Source: Membranipora membranacea (lineage: Eukaryota > Bryozoa > Gymnolaemata > Cheilostomatida > Membraniporidae). Taken from it: DNA of 64,000 nucleotides. The translations under genes were made by a program, and so were the position numbers. The DNA lies in contig OU612069.1 of assembly GCA_914767715.1 (NCBI GenBank), forward strand, positions 16,241,387 through 16,305,386, written 5' to 3'. Shown here piece by piece: positions 15,501-24,658 of the stretch (position 1 is its first letter; each line of letters begins with the position of its first letter). Under the pieces are notes generated by a model. The model searched no databases and was not told the DNA's origin. It saw nothing but the letters and a program-made list of their open reading frames with translations.

Positions 15501-18500
15501 AAATATTTAGTCAAAACTTATTTCATCATTATAGAAAGAGTGGTTTGATTGATAGTGAGATTCATAGACCTAGTGTATTATAATAGTTCAAACAACCAGT
15601 ATATAACATTTAATCAATCAAACGTCTTTTTTCTGATTACCTTTCATTTCATCTCAATTAAATCTTGTTTAATTCCCAGATGGCTGACTTTTAAAAACTT
15701 TCTCATCAAATGAAATATTTGCCAATAAATAAAAAAGTATTTTAGGCAATTGGTGGCGGGGATTCAGTCGCAAACTGCCTTATCGATATTCTTTGATAGA
15801 CCTGATTCCGTATCTCATAACATAACTCATGTCGTAGTTGTAGTCTGAGTACCCACATTTCTGTTGAGGCGTGAGTAGAGTACCCTCCTTCTTCTTCCTC
15901 TCAAGTCTCTCCTTTTCTTTCTCTCTCTGTTTTCTTCTCTGCTCATCTTTCATTTTTTTCTAATAATTTATCAGAGCAGAGCGAACTGAATTTTGCAAAT
16001 TCAGTCATTTGAACTTTTTTGAATTAAAATAAGTAATAAGCTTGATGCATTAACCTGTTTAACTGCCAGTTACAATACAATGATCAGTGTGACAGTTTCC
16101 ACAATGCTAGGAAAAAGAATTCAGACAATTTAGGTGTCTTTATTAACGATTCCTCATCACTAATAAGTTTTTTGGTCAGGTACTCATTTTGTGTGAACAG
16201 CGATTTGGGAGCCAAAGTTTTTCCCACCTTCATGGATTGAATGACACCTACTGTCTCTAGTTGAGATCTTTTTAAACACAATCACTTGATATAAATGACC
16301 TGCAATCTCGAGTTGCTCCCATGATGCCGATGGCCCCTACTGATTACTACAGGCAAAGGGGGGGGGGGGGGGGGGGGAGGAGGCAAGTCAGATCTAACAG
16401 TGTTCCAAATATAAATAGATATATTAGACAGAGGTCAAATCTAATCAATGTGTCGGCTCTGATTGATTATTGGCTGTCGCCAACCAAAAATCAGAGCCAA
16501 TCAGAGCTAATTTAACACAGTGTCCCAAATATAAATGGATGTCTTAGATGGATGATAAAGCATCCATGAAATAAACATTTAAATGATCAGAGGAACTGCT
16601 CCAGCTTATAAGCTACAAAATGAGCCCAAGAACAGCTCAATTGGTCAATTAGGACTGAAGTTATGACTTTTAAAGTAAGGCCTCGCTGACGCTCGCGGGC
16701 CTTGCTCAGGGGGGTGTGATGTCATAGACATACATTTTGCTTATATGTATACCATTAGAAACTTTGGATTTGTGTAATTTTTTCGAAATTGGATGATACG
16801 AGTTAAAATCTAATATAGCTTTTGTCATAATAGAGATTAACCCAAAGCAAAACGTTGAGGGAGATTAACCCATTTTTTTGTGGTGGAAAAAAGCTGGTTC
16901 ACTTTAAAAGTTCCATATACGAAAAATTTCGAATATTGGTCGAAAACCCTGATGTGACCTCACACCCAGGCTTTCCGATAACGAGCGAATATTGAAAGAG
17001 TCAACTTCAATACCTCATAACATAGCTTGTAGTGGTCCAAGAGGGTCAACTTTGGGCTTGTTTTGAAGCTGGTTAGCTGGAGAAACAGCTTTGATTACCT
17101 CCGTCTTAATTTCATGGATGCTTTAAATCTAATCAATGTGTTTGCTCTGGTTGGCTGATGAGTGTCTCCTCAGCCCTCACAGCCAATCAGAGCGGTAGTA
17201 AATGGATATATTATATCCAGGGATAATTGAGCCTTGTGTTGGCTCTGATTGGCTGATCAGTGTCTCCTCAGCCCTCACAGCCAATCAGAGTGGTGACGGT
17301 GTGGTTAGGTTTAGTATAATTACCTCCTCATCACGTATACGTATAGCTTCCTTCTGTCTAGCTATCTTCTCTTCTTCCTCTCTCTCCATTCTCTCCTGGT
17401 CTTCTTTAGCTCGAGCTAATGCCTCCTTCATAGCAGCCAGCTACAGCAAGGCAATAATAATAATATTATTAATAAACTCATCCAGATCTTAATTTTAATA
17501 AAATGCATACATAGAATAGAAATAAAAATAATAACAATTATAATAATAATAAACTATAACTAGAGAATAGTAATAAAACAAATATAATCATAAACTACAA
17601 TTAGAGAAAAATAATAATATTATTAAAATCAGTATAATAATAAGCTACATGCAGACAACGATATAATTTACCGATCAACGTGATATATTCATATGGTAAG
17701 TCAAATTCTTTCGCATAGAGATATTATAAATCATTGTTGCCTACCAACTCCTCGTTCTGAACACGGTGCCAGACATCTAGCGACTTTTTACATTTAACTC
17801 ATTATTTTTATACAACGCAATTCGATTCTAACAACCACTATGTAAGCATTCTGATATTATCACAGAGCTTCGATAAGAGCATACCTGTTTATTTTTTGGT
17901 TTCTTTTTCTCATCGACAGTCTCGGTCTGCTCGGCTGATTTCTTATCTTTCTTCTTTTTCTTCTTCTTTTTCTCCTGAAAGATAATAAAACATAATTTTA
18001 TATTTGATTTACACTAACAATGGGCACATAGAGTGACACAACAAGTCATGATCAGTTTTAATTCTGATGTAGAATTGAAATATGTTTAAAAAATGCATCC
18101 TTGTTTTTTTTGTAGGAGCTGTTTTGAGTTTACTACCAAAAGTAAAGTCGGTCTGGCTCTGACTTGGCCCCGTAAACAAACCTACCTTTTAAAAGGATGC
18201 ACTAAATATGTGTGTATATCATGTTGTATCATGTTGTTATGTAAGAATATTCTCAAAAGGGGCACTGAATAGCAAATAAAGTGTATTTTATTATTATTAT
18301 CATCATTATTATCACAATTACATACATCATCTCCCTCTGCAGCAGGCTCCTCTCCTTCCTGTTTATCGGCGGCAGGTGGAGGTAAAAGTCCCGCCTCTTC
18401 CATATCCTTCCTCTCTTTCTGTTTCTGTTTCTTCAGTTTCTTTTTCTGAGCAGCTGATAGATGCTCTTCCCCTTCTCCGGCCTCTGCTGTACCCTGTAAA

Positions 18501-21500
18501 GTAAGTTACACTGTCAGTTGACGCCGGGTAGATATTTTCATTTATTCATAATTAATTATTAACAAATTTGGATATTTTAGTTTCGCATCATACTTCAGTA
18601 TGTCAGTGACCATTAAACCAATGAACCAGTAAACCGATCGAGCAAAAAATCAATAATTCAATCAATAGACTGCCACTTGACGTCAGATATAGGGACAGAG
18701 AAATACTTTACTTTTGTGTGCTGGATTGAATGAAAACATTAGAATGAATAAATATGACACAATCGCCTAACGATAGTGATTCACAGTGTTTCTCAACATG
18801 AAGGAAATCCCACATTGATTGCTTCTATTACTGTTTTATATTTCTCAGTATTAAAAAAAGAGTAGACGTTTTAGAAGGACAACCTGTACTACTGTAATAC
18901 TTATATAAATAATATATATACATATTTATGTTACCTGTATACTTATTTATAATGTATTCATTTTTATTTTCATTAGTGTCGATTGTCATTCAATTGTCAT
19001 CAAATGGCTCACTTAATTTACCACAGAGTAATGACTTACCTCATCAGCAGGTGCTGCCGCTGTCTCAGAAGATTCGGCAGCGGGTTCAGTTTTCTTATCA
19101 CCAAACTCAGCGAGTAGAGCGTCCAGATCCTCCTCCTCCTCAGCTGTAGCTTTGCCCTTACCTTTTTTCTTCTTTTTCTTGTCCTTCTTTGCTATAAGAC
19201 AAAATCAAATTAAAGTGATGGTGAAGGAATCAGATATTGGTATCATTCTGGAGTTCTCAGTATAACTTAGAATGCTGCTATAAGGTTAATTAACAACATA
19301 TGGCCCAGTTTCAAATCATTTTCACTCAGAGTTAAGATGTGAACATACGAAAAAGGTACTATTTTAATGAAAGTATATACAAAATAACGCCTTTTTGGTA
19401 CTTTCCAATCTGAACTTTGAGTAAAATTTTAGCTGTTAATAATCCTTATAGCAGTTTTCTAAATGAGACTGAGAACTAGAATGATACCAAAACCAGAATC
19501 ATTCACAATCACTTTAACTATGTATTAAGTCATAACAGTGAAGAGGAGCCGTAACTCAAGATGTGCTATTGGCGGCTCACTTCTCAAATTTTGTCATGCT
19601 CAAAATCATTTTCAGAGTTACTTGCCCAATGTCAGAGACTGCACAACTCCGAAATGTCTAGCCTACAGTAAACAAAAATTGAAACCCTACTGACCTTATG
19701 TTTTCAAGTGGTTTAATATTTCGAGGTTAGCAATGACAGAAACCGGAATAATTAAAACTAGCTAAATACACAGTCTTTGTGTCAAGAGGCTGAATAGCTC
19801 AGTGTGTAGAGCGTCTGCTTTGTAATCACAAGTACAAGGGCTGTTGCAGTTCAAATCCAATGAAGGCGTTTTTTTAAAAATATACTACTACTATAGAGAA
19901 GTTATCCTCTCAATTTCGCGGGCCTGAGATCCGTGAATAGTGAATAAGGTTGGAGTTGTGCCCTCCGTGAATTAGGAGCCCGCGAAATATTAAGGTCAGT
20001 AGGGTAACTTGGCTAAAATGTCTGTCTCTATCAGTATTGGCAGAATAGTTTGATCATAAAATAATGCAGACACACCTTATTACATCTAACAGCTGTATTT
20101 GCGCTAAGTGACAAACTTAATAAAGCAACCAGAGAGAAGTTCGAGTCAGGGTAAGCACTTAACCCTGAGACAGAACCATTAAACCCAGTATAAACTTCAG
20201 TTTTGGATAAATCCAATACGTTATCATCAAAAGGAATTTCCAGATTCTGAAAAAGAGAATTTCCACAAAGCAGAAAAAAGCAATTTCGAAAATTTCTTCA
20301 TACTGTCAGGAAAAAATATTCCCCTCTGCAGGTAAAACTCGTTATCACTCAATTTTGATCTGGTTATGTCACATTTTGAATTATCAATGATTCGTTTCAG
20401 AAAAAATTCCCAATTAATATCTTTTGTCCATGGGAATGATTGATCTTCAAACTATTGTTGTAGTAAATAAAACTTCACAAAGTTAAATCATAAAAGCTAT
20501 TTTTGATAATTTTTCTTATCTGAAATACATGATAACGAGTTTTATCAGCAGAGGGCAGAAAAGCGTCAGCAATACCTACATTTACTCTTACTGCCCTCAT
20601 CACCGCTATCAGCAGGTAGAGCTGCCAGTCTACTCTCTGTATCGTCCACCCTGTCAGCGGCAGTGCTGCCGCCATTCATAGAGTTCACAAGGTCATCTAT
20701 ATCTTCATCATCAGCGGCCTGCTGCTTGCCTATGTATGTATAATGCTATTGAAAGTCTACCCAAAGATCAAGGAATGTTATAGTCAGGCAGTCAATTATG
20801 AGAGAGTCGTGTCATATTTGCATGGTAAAAAGATTAAATGGCATGAATTATTGAAGGTTGGAAAGAGTGCACCCCGTAAGGGCAGGTAACTCTCATTCTC
20901 TGCATTGTGATGCCTCTATGAAGAGGATGTGCAATACAATAAAATAAGCACTTCCTGTTAATGTTGACATCATAATATAGGGAATGAGGGTTACCTTCAC
21001 TTATAGAAGGTCCTCTTTCCAGCATTAATAATTTGTGCCAAGTAGAGCATTGGAATCTTTTTAAGCTGACATAACTTTATAATAACTAACTGCCTGACTT
21101 TAACATGCATTGGTCTTGTGGTAGCTGACAGATAGGCCTAATCAACAATGATTGCGAGACCCTTGTCTTATCAATGGCAATTTCTTTCCTGTTGAATCTC
21201 AGGAGAACCATACTCAAATCAAATGCTTCATCAAACTACGGAAGCTTCGAAGTTCCAAACGATGGAAAAATTTGGAATGTAAAGACCAAAATAGTGAAAC
21301 CGTTGGATGACATATGACGTGTGAAATAGTCACAGGCTAGGCCACATTTTTGTCAAGTTAGGATGATAGGGAAATACTGTATTTGATCTGAACCACAAAG
21401 CTAGAACAAGTGGGTGAGATGAGAGTCTTGATTTCCAAACTCTGATTGCCACAAATCCAGCAATGATATTTTGAAGGCAAACCTTATTTCCCAAAATAGC

Positions 21501-24500
21501 AATGAATTTAGGAAGTTGCCTATTCTCATTACCTCATATAAGATTAATTGGCCATTAAGTATATCCGTATCATATGTCAGTCGTTAAACCAACTGATCAT
21601 TGATCTATAAATGGGTCCTAGTATGGGCAGGATCTTCCTGCTACTATCACCAACTTCCTTCAGGAAGATCTAACAGCGCAAGGGAAAATCTCTGACTGAC
21701 TATAGTATTATAAATACAAATATTCACTGTTCAATAATAGACAGATTGAATATCCCATTCAATGCTGAGCGACTTTCTATCTCCTATCATTCTCTAAGAA
21801 GTTTGAGTTACCTTGATCGTAAGAGTTAACAAATCAGTTCAATAAGGAAATCGAGTATTTCAACACTTAAAGACTACCCAAAGACCAAAGCGTGTTGTAG
21901 TAAGGCAGTTATTTATCTGACACAACTTTATCATAAGTAACTGCCTGACTATAACATGCTTTGGTCTTACGAGAAATCTTAAAAGAGTAATTTAAAGCAA
22001 CCATGATATAAAGCTTCAAATACTCAGAGGTAGTTCTCCAGCTAATAAGCTTCATAAATTGACCTCACACACAAACTCTCTGGTGAAAGGATAAAGTTGA
22101 ATGTCTCGTTATTCGGTTTCCAGTTGTCCATGAGGGCCAGTTTTGGGCTTGTTTTGAAGCTGACTAGCTGGAGAAACAACTTTGATGATTTCAAACTTAG
22201 TTTCATGGAAGCTTTAAAAATTGATAAACAATGAATATGTTCGAGTATAATGGATGCCATATTTGGAATCTTCATGTTTCATTAACATCAAATTTTCGGA
22301 ATTATTTCCACCCAACTCGAATTTTTTTAAACACTATTTGGAAAAACTTCTAGAATATGATACTGATAGCCTTGCAAAATGGTATGTAGATGTAATGGAC
22401 CATGGAAATTCCAAATCTGACATCTATTATGCTCTGACCACATTCCTTGTCTTTCAATCTTTAACAGTCCCTCACCTTTTTTCTTCTTGTTCTTTTTCTC
22501 TTTAGTGGGTTTAACCGGCTCTGGTGTTTCCTCTGGCTCTGGTTCGCTCTCATCACTTTTCTACAAGAACAAATCGCTACTCTGAGACAGATACCAATGA
22601 TTGCTTTAGTTTCAGAGTATTATATATCACAACAACTTACACTTACTTGTAGGCTTCAACTCCAATGCTGATCGAACCAATCTCCCGATTAGCAAACGTT
22701 TTAATAACATCAAGTTCGTAGACAGACACGGATTACAGTAACAGGGTCACAAAACAACGTGAAGTTATGTTTTGGGTCTCGACTACTGTTAATTGAAAAG
22801 CCAATATTAATAAAACCAAACCTATTTTCAAGTCCAAACTTACGGAGTTACAAATAGGAACAAGTTAAATCAATCATATAATTTAGGCTATTGGACTCAA
22901 AAAAGCTAGCTCACAGTGTCATAAAAGCTTGAGTCACATGAGTTTGATACCGTGTGAACTCCCAATAATTGTCACTATCAACAATTCATGTGTTGTGATG
23001 CACCATAAAGCCAACTTGTTGACACCTGAGATTGAAATAATTTTTCTTCTCCAATTGGAGGCAATGATGTGAAAATCAATATTAGCTGTGTTTTGATGAC
23101 ATCATATCACATCCTTCTCAGCCCACAGTTACGGTATAATTTCAGATCCAATCAGAAATGGTTGTGACTATTGTATTGGCCTTGAGAAGTTATCAGAAAC
23201 AAGACATCCTTATCACACAGACTGAACAATATGATTGGTCAGATTCAAGACTGCTGTCTCATGATTGGCCAGATCTGAGATTGAGAGTTGCTGTCAACCG
23301 TAACACTAGCCTAAAATGATGACATTGGCAAGTTTTAATGGATTGACTGCATTTTAGGGATATGGGCGCCTTTCTTTAAAGATTTTGTTTCAGATTTGGT
23401 TATAAAAGAAACTTACAACAGACTTATCATCCTCGCTACCGCCATCATCCATATCAAGCATGGCGAACGCGCTGACAGCCTGAGGTTTCTTCTTTGCTGA
23501 TTTCTTAGATTTCGGTTTGGGGACGTCCTCCTCCGCATCATCTGCGTTGAGTGCGAGCTCGGCTATTTTCTTTTCAATATCCTCGTCATCAGAATCTTCA
23601 TCCCTGGGAATCACAAGAACAGTTTAGAATTTTAGTAGGAAATGCTTGAAGTTCATTTATGGCCATGGACTCAGCAACATTAGTCAGACCAGCTAACAAC
23701 AAATGCAATTGTTTTAAAATGCTAATGACAAGAATATGGACATCTGCACATCTTGCGTGTCATACCATAAAGAAAAATATTGAAATGCTTGAAAATATTA
23801 TAGTGACTGTCCAAATAAGCTACAGTACAGGGAAAAAGCATCTATTTTTTTGCACATTGCAGAAATCGACTACCAGCACCCTTATTTCCAGGGGTTTTCT
23901 CTTTGCTAGGGGAGGGGACACCTCCCTGTCAAGACCAGCTAATAACATGTATGATGACTAACATAAAATCCTTGATGGTTGCAAAATGCGAAACCATAAA
24001 TACCTGTTTTGTTTGCCTTTCTTCTTTTTAGCTTTCTTTTGTTTAGGTGGGGCTGCGGGCAGGCTCTTTACTGGATCCTCATCATCTTCAGCTGCCTTGG
24101 CTGCAGCCTTGATTGGATCAATAATGTCTGCATCGGAATCTCTGAAAGCCGACAGGGGCAAAATAACTAGTCAATGTATATACTTGTAAAATCCAGATAG
24201 TTTCTGGTGGTTGGCGCCAAGAACCACTTATCACTACTTGGTAGATCACACTTATAGAGGGGTAGGGGGACAAACCTTGTCAAGTCTTAAAATTGATGAG
24301 GAGAGTCTTCTGTCATGGGATTTTCAAAGCTTTGCCCCATCCTCGAATTGAAAGAAAGATATATATATATTATATATATATAAAATAATGCTATAGGCTA
24401 TAGATAGATGGAAAGAGACATATTCATTGTTACCATATCCTTATTGTATTGGCCTGACCTGATACATATATAAGGTGTTATCAACATTGGAGACAGGAGT

Positions 24501-24658
24501 AGACTTGCAGGTGTCAGATGTTTCCTAATGAGTTATCCCACAAAGGGTAGTCTAGAAGAGAAAAGTACAGTAACTAAACTACAAAGTCATGAGATGAGTG
24601 AGTTGTGGACTTACGAATCAAGCTGCTGCTTTTTGGACCCTTTCTTTGCTTTAGGCAT
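459..24658 (-). CDS. EIF5B: Eukaryotic translation initiation factor 5B (eIF5B), 23 coding exons, C-terminus outside window
   Basis: eIF5B is the IF2-like GTPase that promotes 60S subunit joining and is released after GTP hydrolysis; it acts in the cytosol. Exons in transcript order: 24658-24615, 24141-24004, 23603-23417, 22560-22476, 20729-20592, 19191-19040, 18493-18326, 17974-17885, 17440-17324, 15959-15857, 15210-15082, 14495-14301, 12493-12327, 11769-11662, 11036-10926, 10201-10134, 9810-9669, 9234-9103, 8359-8155, 7755-7616, 6019-5888, 4921-4790, 538-459. All introns checked are GT/AG and phases agree throughout (2963 nt, 987 codons plus 2 nt). Residues 1-570 are Lys/Glu/Ser-rich low complexity, as in animal eIF5B. 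Residues about 587-790 are the G domain with G1 GHVDTGKT (595-602), [10 protein letters not shown] switch I, DTPGHE (659-664), NK|ID (713-716) and SAHSGDGMG. Domain II and part of domain III follow. Human eIF5B is about 1220 aa, so roughly 220 residues are missing to the left. The order of motifs and their close match to the family leave little doubt. Confidence 0.97.
1848..2072. repeat. Diverged tandem repeat with TGAATCCGCTT landmark
   Basis: TGAATCCGCTT occurs near 1848, 1945 and 2060 with similar following sequence (GAGTC, GGAATTTT), a period of about 100-115 bp. Lies in eIF5B intron 22. Confidence 0.55.
4060..4312 (-). mobile_element. tRNA-derived SINE, family 1, copy A (eIF5B intron 22)
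   Basis: Minus strand 4310-4231 reads as a tRNA-like head with box A TGGCTCAGATGG and box B GGTTCGAATCC; the anticodon arm is replaced by a perfect 9-bp stem CTTCAACAC/GTGTTGAAG. The body contains GCAGGCAGATCGGAGCACAC (plus strand, about 4180-4199), shared with copies at 31.5 and 44.5 kb. Not a functional tRNA. Confidence 0.8.
4549..4618 (-). repeat. Second tRNA-like SINE head, different family
   Basis: Minus strand: TTTGGCGCAGTGGTTAGCG (box A) and GGTTCAAACCC (box B), 240 bp from the previous tRNA-like head. A perfect-looking short hairpin CCTCCTGTAT/ATACAGGAGG lies between (about 4478-4506). Possibly a composite SINE. Confidence 0.65.
4790..4921 (-). CDS. EIF5B: eIF5B exon 22 (domain III)
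   Basis: Residues 918-961: [20 protein letters not shown] then [24 protein letters not shown] is a conserved block of the family. Acceptor TTTCAG, donor GTATGTCG. Phase 0. Confidence 0.96.
5888..6019 (-). CDS. EIF5B: eIF5B exon 21 (domain II to III)
   Basis: Residues 874-917: [20 protein letters not shown] then a GLP-x-Y-V-A-K-Y segment. The family reads [11 protein letters not shown] here. Acceptor TTTGCAG, donor GTAAGT. Confidence 0.96.
7616..7755 (-). CDS. EIF5B: eIF5B exon 20 (domain II)
   Basis: Residues 827-873: [20 protein letters not shown] then [17 protein letters not shown], the beta-barrel domain II. Acceptor TTGTAG, donor AAG|GTAATA. Confidence 0.97.
8155..8359 (-). CDS. EIF5B: eIF5B exon 19 (G5, start of domain II)
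   Basis: Residues 759-826. [20 protein letters not shown], then [17 protein letters not shown] (G5 SA motif) and [11 protein letters not shown] leading into domain II. Acceptor ATCAG, donor GTACGG. Confidence 0.97.
9103..9234 (-). CDS. EIF5B: eIF5B exon 18
   Basis: Residues 715-758, beginning IDRLYNWK (rest of NKID-RLYDWK), then a variable helix and [16 protein letters not shown]. Acceptor TTACAG, donor GTAAACTC. Confidence 0.96.
9669..9810 (-). CDS. EIF5B: eIF5B exon 17 (G4, first half)
   Basis: Residues 667-714. [20 protein letters not shown] then TPFIVALNK. The intron falls inside the NKID guanine-specificity motif, between NK and ID. Confidence 0.97.
10134..10201 (-). CDS. EIF5B: eIF5B exon 16 (G3 DTPGH)
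   Basis: Residues 645-666. [16 protein letters not shown] carries the G3 motif with the catalytic-site histidine in DTPGHE. Acceptor GTGCAG, donor GTCAGT. Confidence 0.97.
10374..10542. mobile_element. MITE family A, copy 1
   Basis: Inverted ends GTCTACCCAAAGACC and GGTCTTTGGGTAGTC. The inner edge GCATGTTATAGTCAGGCAGT is shared with copies 2 and 3. Confidence 0.8.
10706..10845. repeat. Foldback in eIF5B intron 15
   Basis: Left GGTCTTTCAATTAGAAAAAG, right TCTAATTGAAAGACC. The left edge abuts a 10-base G tract. Confidence 0.75.
10926..11036 (-). CDS. EIF5B: eIF5B exon 15 (switch I)
   Basis: Residues 608-644. [20 protein letters not shown] carries the switch I threonine. Acceptor TTTTAG, donor GTGAGT. 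Confidence 0.97.
11662..11769 (-). CDS. EIF5B: eIF5B exon 14 (G1/P-loop)
   Basis: Residues 572-607. [20 protein letters not shown] is nearly identical to the human P-loop region. Acceptor TTTACAG, donor GTTAGTCC. Phase 0. Confidence 0.97.
12327..12493 (-). CDS. EIF5B: eIF5B exon 13
   Basis: Residues 516-571, a Ser/Glu/Asp run ending [16 protein letters not shown], immediately before the G domain. Acceptor TCCACAG, donor GTAAGT. Confidence 0.9.
13128..13793 (-). CDS. Unrecognised intronless ORF, 221 aa, inside eIF5B intron 12
   Basis: A single open frame of 222 codons with ATG at 13793 and stop at 13128, on the same strand as its host gene and lying wholly in the intron between exons 12 and 13. 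The protein is strongly basic with two related segments, [14 protein letters not shown] (about residues 47-60) and [14 protein letters not shown] (about 138-151), and a perfect-looking tandem TGACRN pair (about 97-108). The C-terminal third is Lys-rich and helical. I do not recognise a family. It could be a retroposed gene, a transposon-encoded protein or a domesticated fragment. The length and amino-acid composition argue against chance in this AT-rich intron, but no promoter or poly(A) signal was identified. Confidence 0.55.
   Translation of the reverse strand: MQGDDQAKVIPVKICELNAADFEVKLTMEGEIAIFRRNYHIKGKSQGLRGRALYDYVEKMTDIAVPQSVRAAAKSGIDKRKSGHIDPKKLQDSVDQTGACRNTGACRNTGPAVKWCGPPEEAQAQRRRLRERGVEEGLEGRALLKYVDRNFAEFCEEKIAKSQMTLNKKKRKSLQKYNDTKDAVYSFRKALFKATVQEEEIQAINHARKKSKDLDAPHYLM
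14301..14495 (-). CDS. EIF5B: eIF5B exon 12
   Basis: Residues 451-515, Pro/Thr/Glu-rich with [19 protein letters not shown]. The D-x-W-x-x-S pattern recurs in animal eIF5B. Acceptor CACTGCAG, donor GTATGTTA. Confidence 0.9.
15082..15210 (-). CDS. EIF5B: eIF5B exon 11
   Basis: Residues 408-450, [20 protein letters not shown] followed by a Lys/Pro-rich tract, continuing the conserved helix before the G domain. Acceptor TTTCTAG, donor GTATGTGC. Confidence 0.92.
15857..15959 (-). CDS. EIF5B: eIF5B exon 10
   Basis: Residues 374-407: a basic helix ending [13 protein letters not shown], equivalent to human KKEGKLLT. Donor T|GTGGGT, acceptor ATTATTAG. Confidence 0.92.
16358..16377 (+). repeat. 20-base G homopolymer
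   Basis: Uninterrupted G20 followed by AGGAGG, inside eIF5B intron 9. On the transcript strand it is C20. Confidence 0.95.
16557..17124. mobile_element. MITE family B, copy 1
   Basis: 16-bp inverted ends AAAGCATCCATGAAAT (16557-16572) and ATTTCATGGATGCTTT (17109-17124). The sub-ends GCTCCAGCTTATAAGCT and GGTTAGCTGGAGAAACAGCT recur in copy 2. Confidence 0.85.
17143..17293. repeat. Tandem pair of CCAAT-box hairpins
   Basis: Two copies (about 17143-17193 and 17233-17291) of GCTCTGATTGGCTGATCAGT ... CAGCCCTCACAGCCAATCAG, each able to fold because ATTGGCTG and CAGCCAAT are complementary. A related hairpin lies at 16456-16510. Confidence 0.75.
17324..17440 (-). CDS. EIF5B: eIF5B exon 9
   Basis: Residues 335-373, a predicted charged helix containing [20 protein letters not shown], like the human KALA-x-E-E-E-E-R-x-x-x-E-E-E segment. 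Acceptor CTGTAG, donor GTAATTAT. Confidence 0.92.
17885..17974 (-). CDS. EIF5B: eIF5B exon 8
   Basis: Residues 305-334, a lysine-rich exon ([19 protein letters not shown]). Acceptor CTTTCAG, donor GTATGC. Phase 0 at both ends. Confidence 0.87.
18326..18493 (-). CDS. EIF5B: eIF5B exon 7
   Basis: Residues 249-304, including [18 protein letters not shown], a block conserved with human eIF5B. Acceptor TTTACAG, donor GTATGTAA. Confidence 0.92.
19040..19191 (-). CDS. EIF5B: eIF5B exon 6
   Basis: Residues 198-248. Lysine-rich start, then [17 protein letters not shown], a motif seen in eIF5B N-terminal regions. Acceptor TTATAG, donor GTAAGT. Confidence 0.9.
19788..19875 (+). repeat. tRNA-like sequence with T-run (eIF5B intron 5)
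   Basis: Plus strand: TAGCTCAGTGTGTAGAGC (box A), GTTCAAATCC (box B) and a run of T at 19869-19875 that could stop RNA polymerase III. The acceptor ends pair poorly, so a decayed tRNA-derived element is more likely than a tRNA gene. Confidence 0.5.
19913..19989. repeat. Short foldback in eIF5B intron 5
   Basis: TTTCGCGGGC and GCCCGCGAAA ends with internal ATCCGTGAAT / CGTGAATTAGG echoes. Confidence 0.6.
20592..20729 (-). CDS. EIF5B: eIF5B exon 5
   Basis: Residues 152-197, with [20 protein letters not shown]. Acceptor CATAG, donor GTAAGAG. Phase 1 at both ends. Confidence 0.86.
20755..21124. mobile_element. MITE family A, copy 2
   Basis: Left GTCTACCCAAAGATC and GTTATAGTCAGGCAGTCA; right AACTGCCTGACTTTAACATG with GGTCTTGTGGTAG. 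About 370 bp, the longest copy here. The right half contains AT-rich DNA only. Confidence 0.8.
21872..21970. mobile_element. MITE family A, copy 3, near-palindromic
   Basis: About 99 bp consisting almost only of the two inverted ends (GACTACCCAAAGACCAAAGC and GCTTTGGTCTTAC) around a short centre. An internally deleted copy. Confidence 0.82.
21994..22214. mobile_element. MITE family B, copy 2, internally deleted
   Basis: Ends AAAGCAACCATGA and TTCATGGAAGCTTT; inner motifs TCTCCAGCTAATAAGCT and TTGGGCTTGTTTTGAAGCTG match copy 1. It lies next to MITE A copy 3. Confidence 0.8.
22476..22560 (-). CDS. EIF5B: eIF5B exon 4
   Basis: Residues 124-151. Acidic then basic ([18 protein letters not shown] followed by a lysine run). 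Acceptor CTTGTAG, donor GTGAGG. Leaves phase 1. Confidence 0.88.
23417..23603 (-). CDS. EIF5B: eIF5B exon 3
   Basis: Residues 61-123. Contains [18 protein letters not shown], a Lys/Pro stretch and [12 protein letters not shown], which resembles the conserved N-terminal F-x-x-L-x-x-D segment of eIF5B. Acceptor TCCCAG, donor GTAAGT. Confidence 0.9.
24004..24141 (-). CDS. EIF5B: eIF5B exon 2
   Basis: Residues 15-60. Acidic stretch with [20 protein letters not shown] followed by a lysine run. Acceptor CTTTCAG, donor GTATTTATG. Confidence 0.9.
24615..24658 (-). CDS. EIF5B: eIF5B exon 1 (start codon)
   Basis: Starts [15 protein letters not shown], the basic N-terminus typical of animal eIF5B. The ATG is 24658-24656. 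The donor GTAAGTCC ends at 24607, and the exon leaves phase 2, which fits exon 2. Confidence 0.92.
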
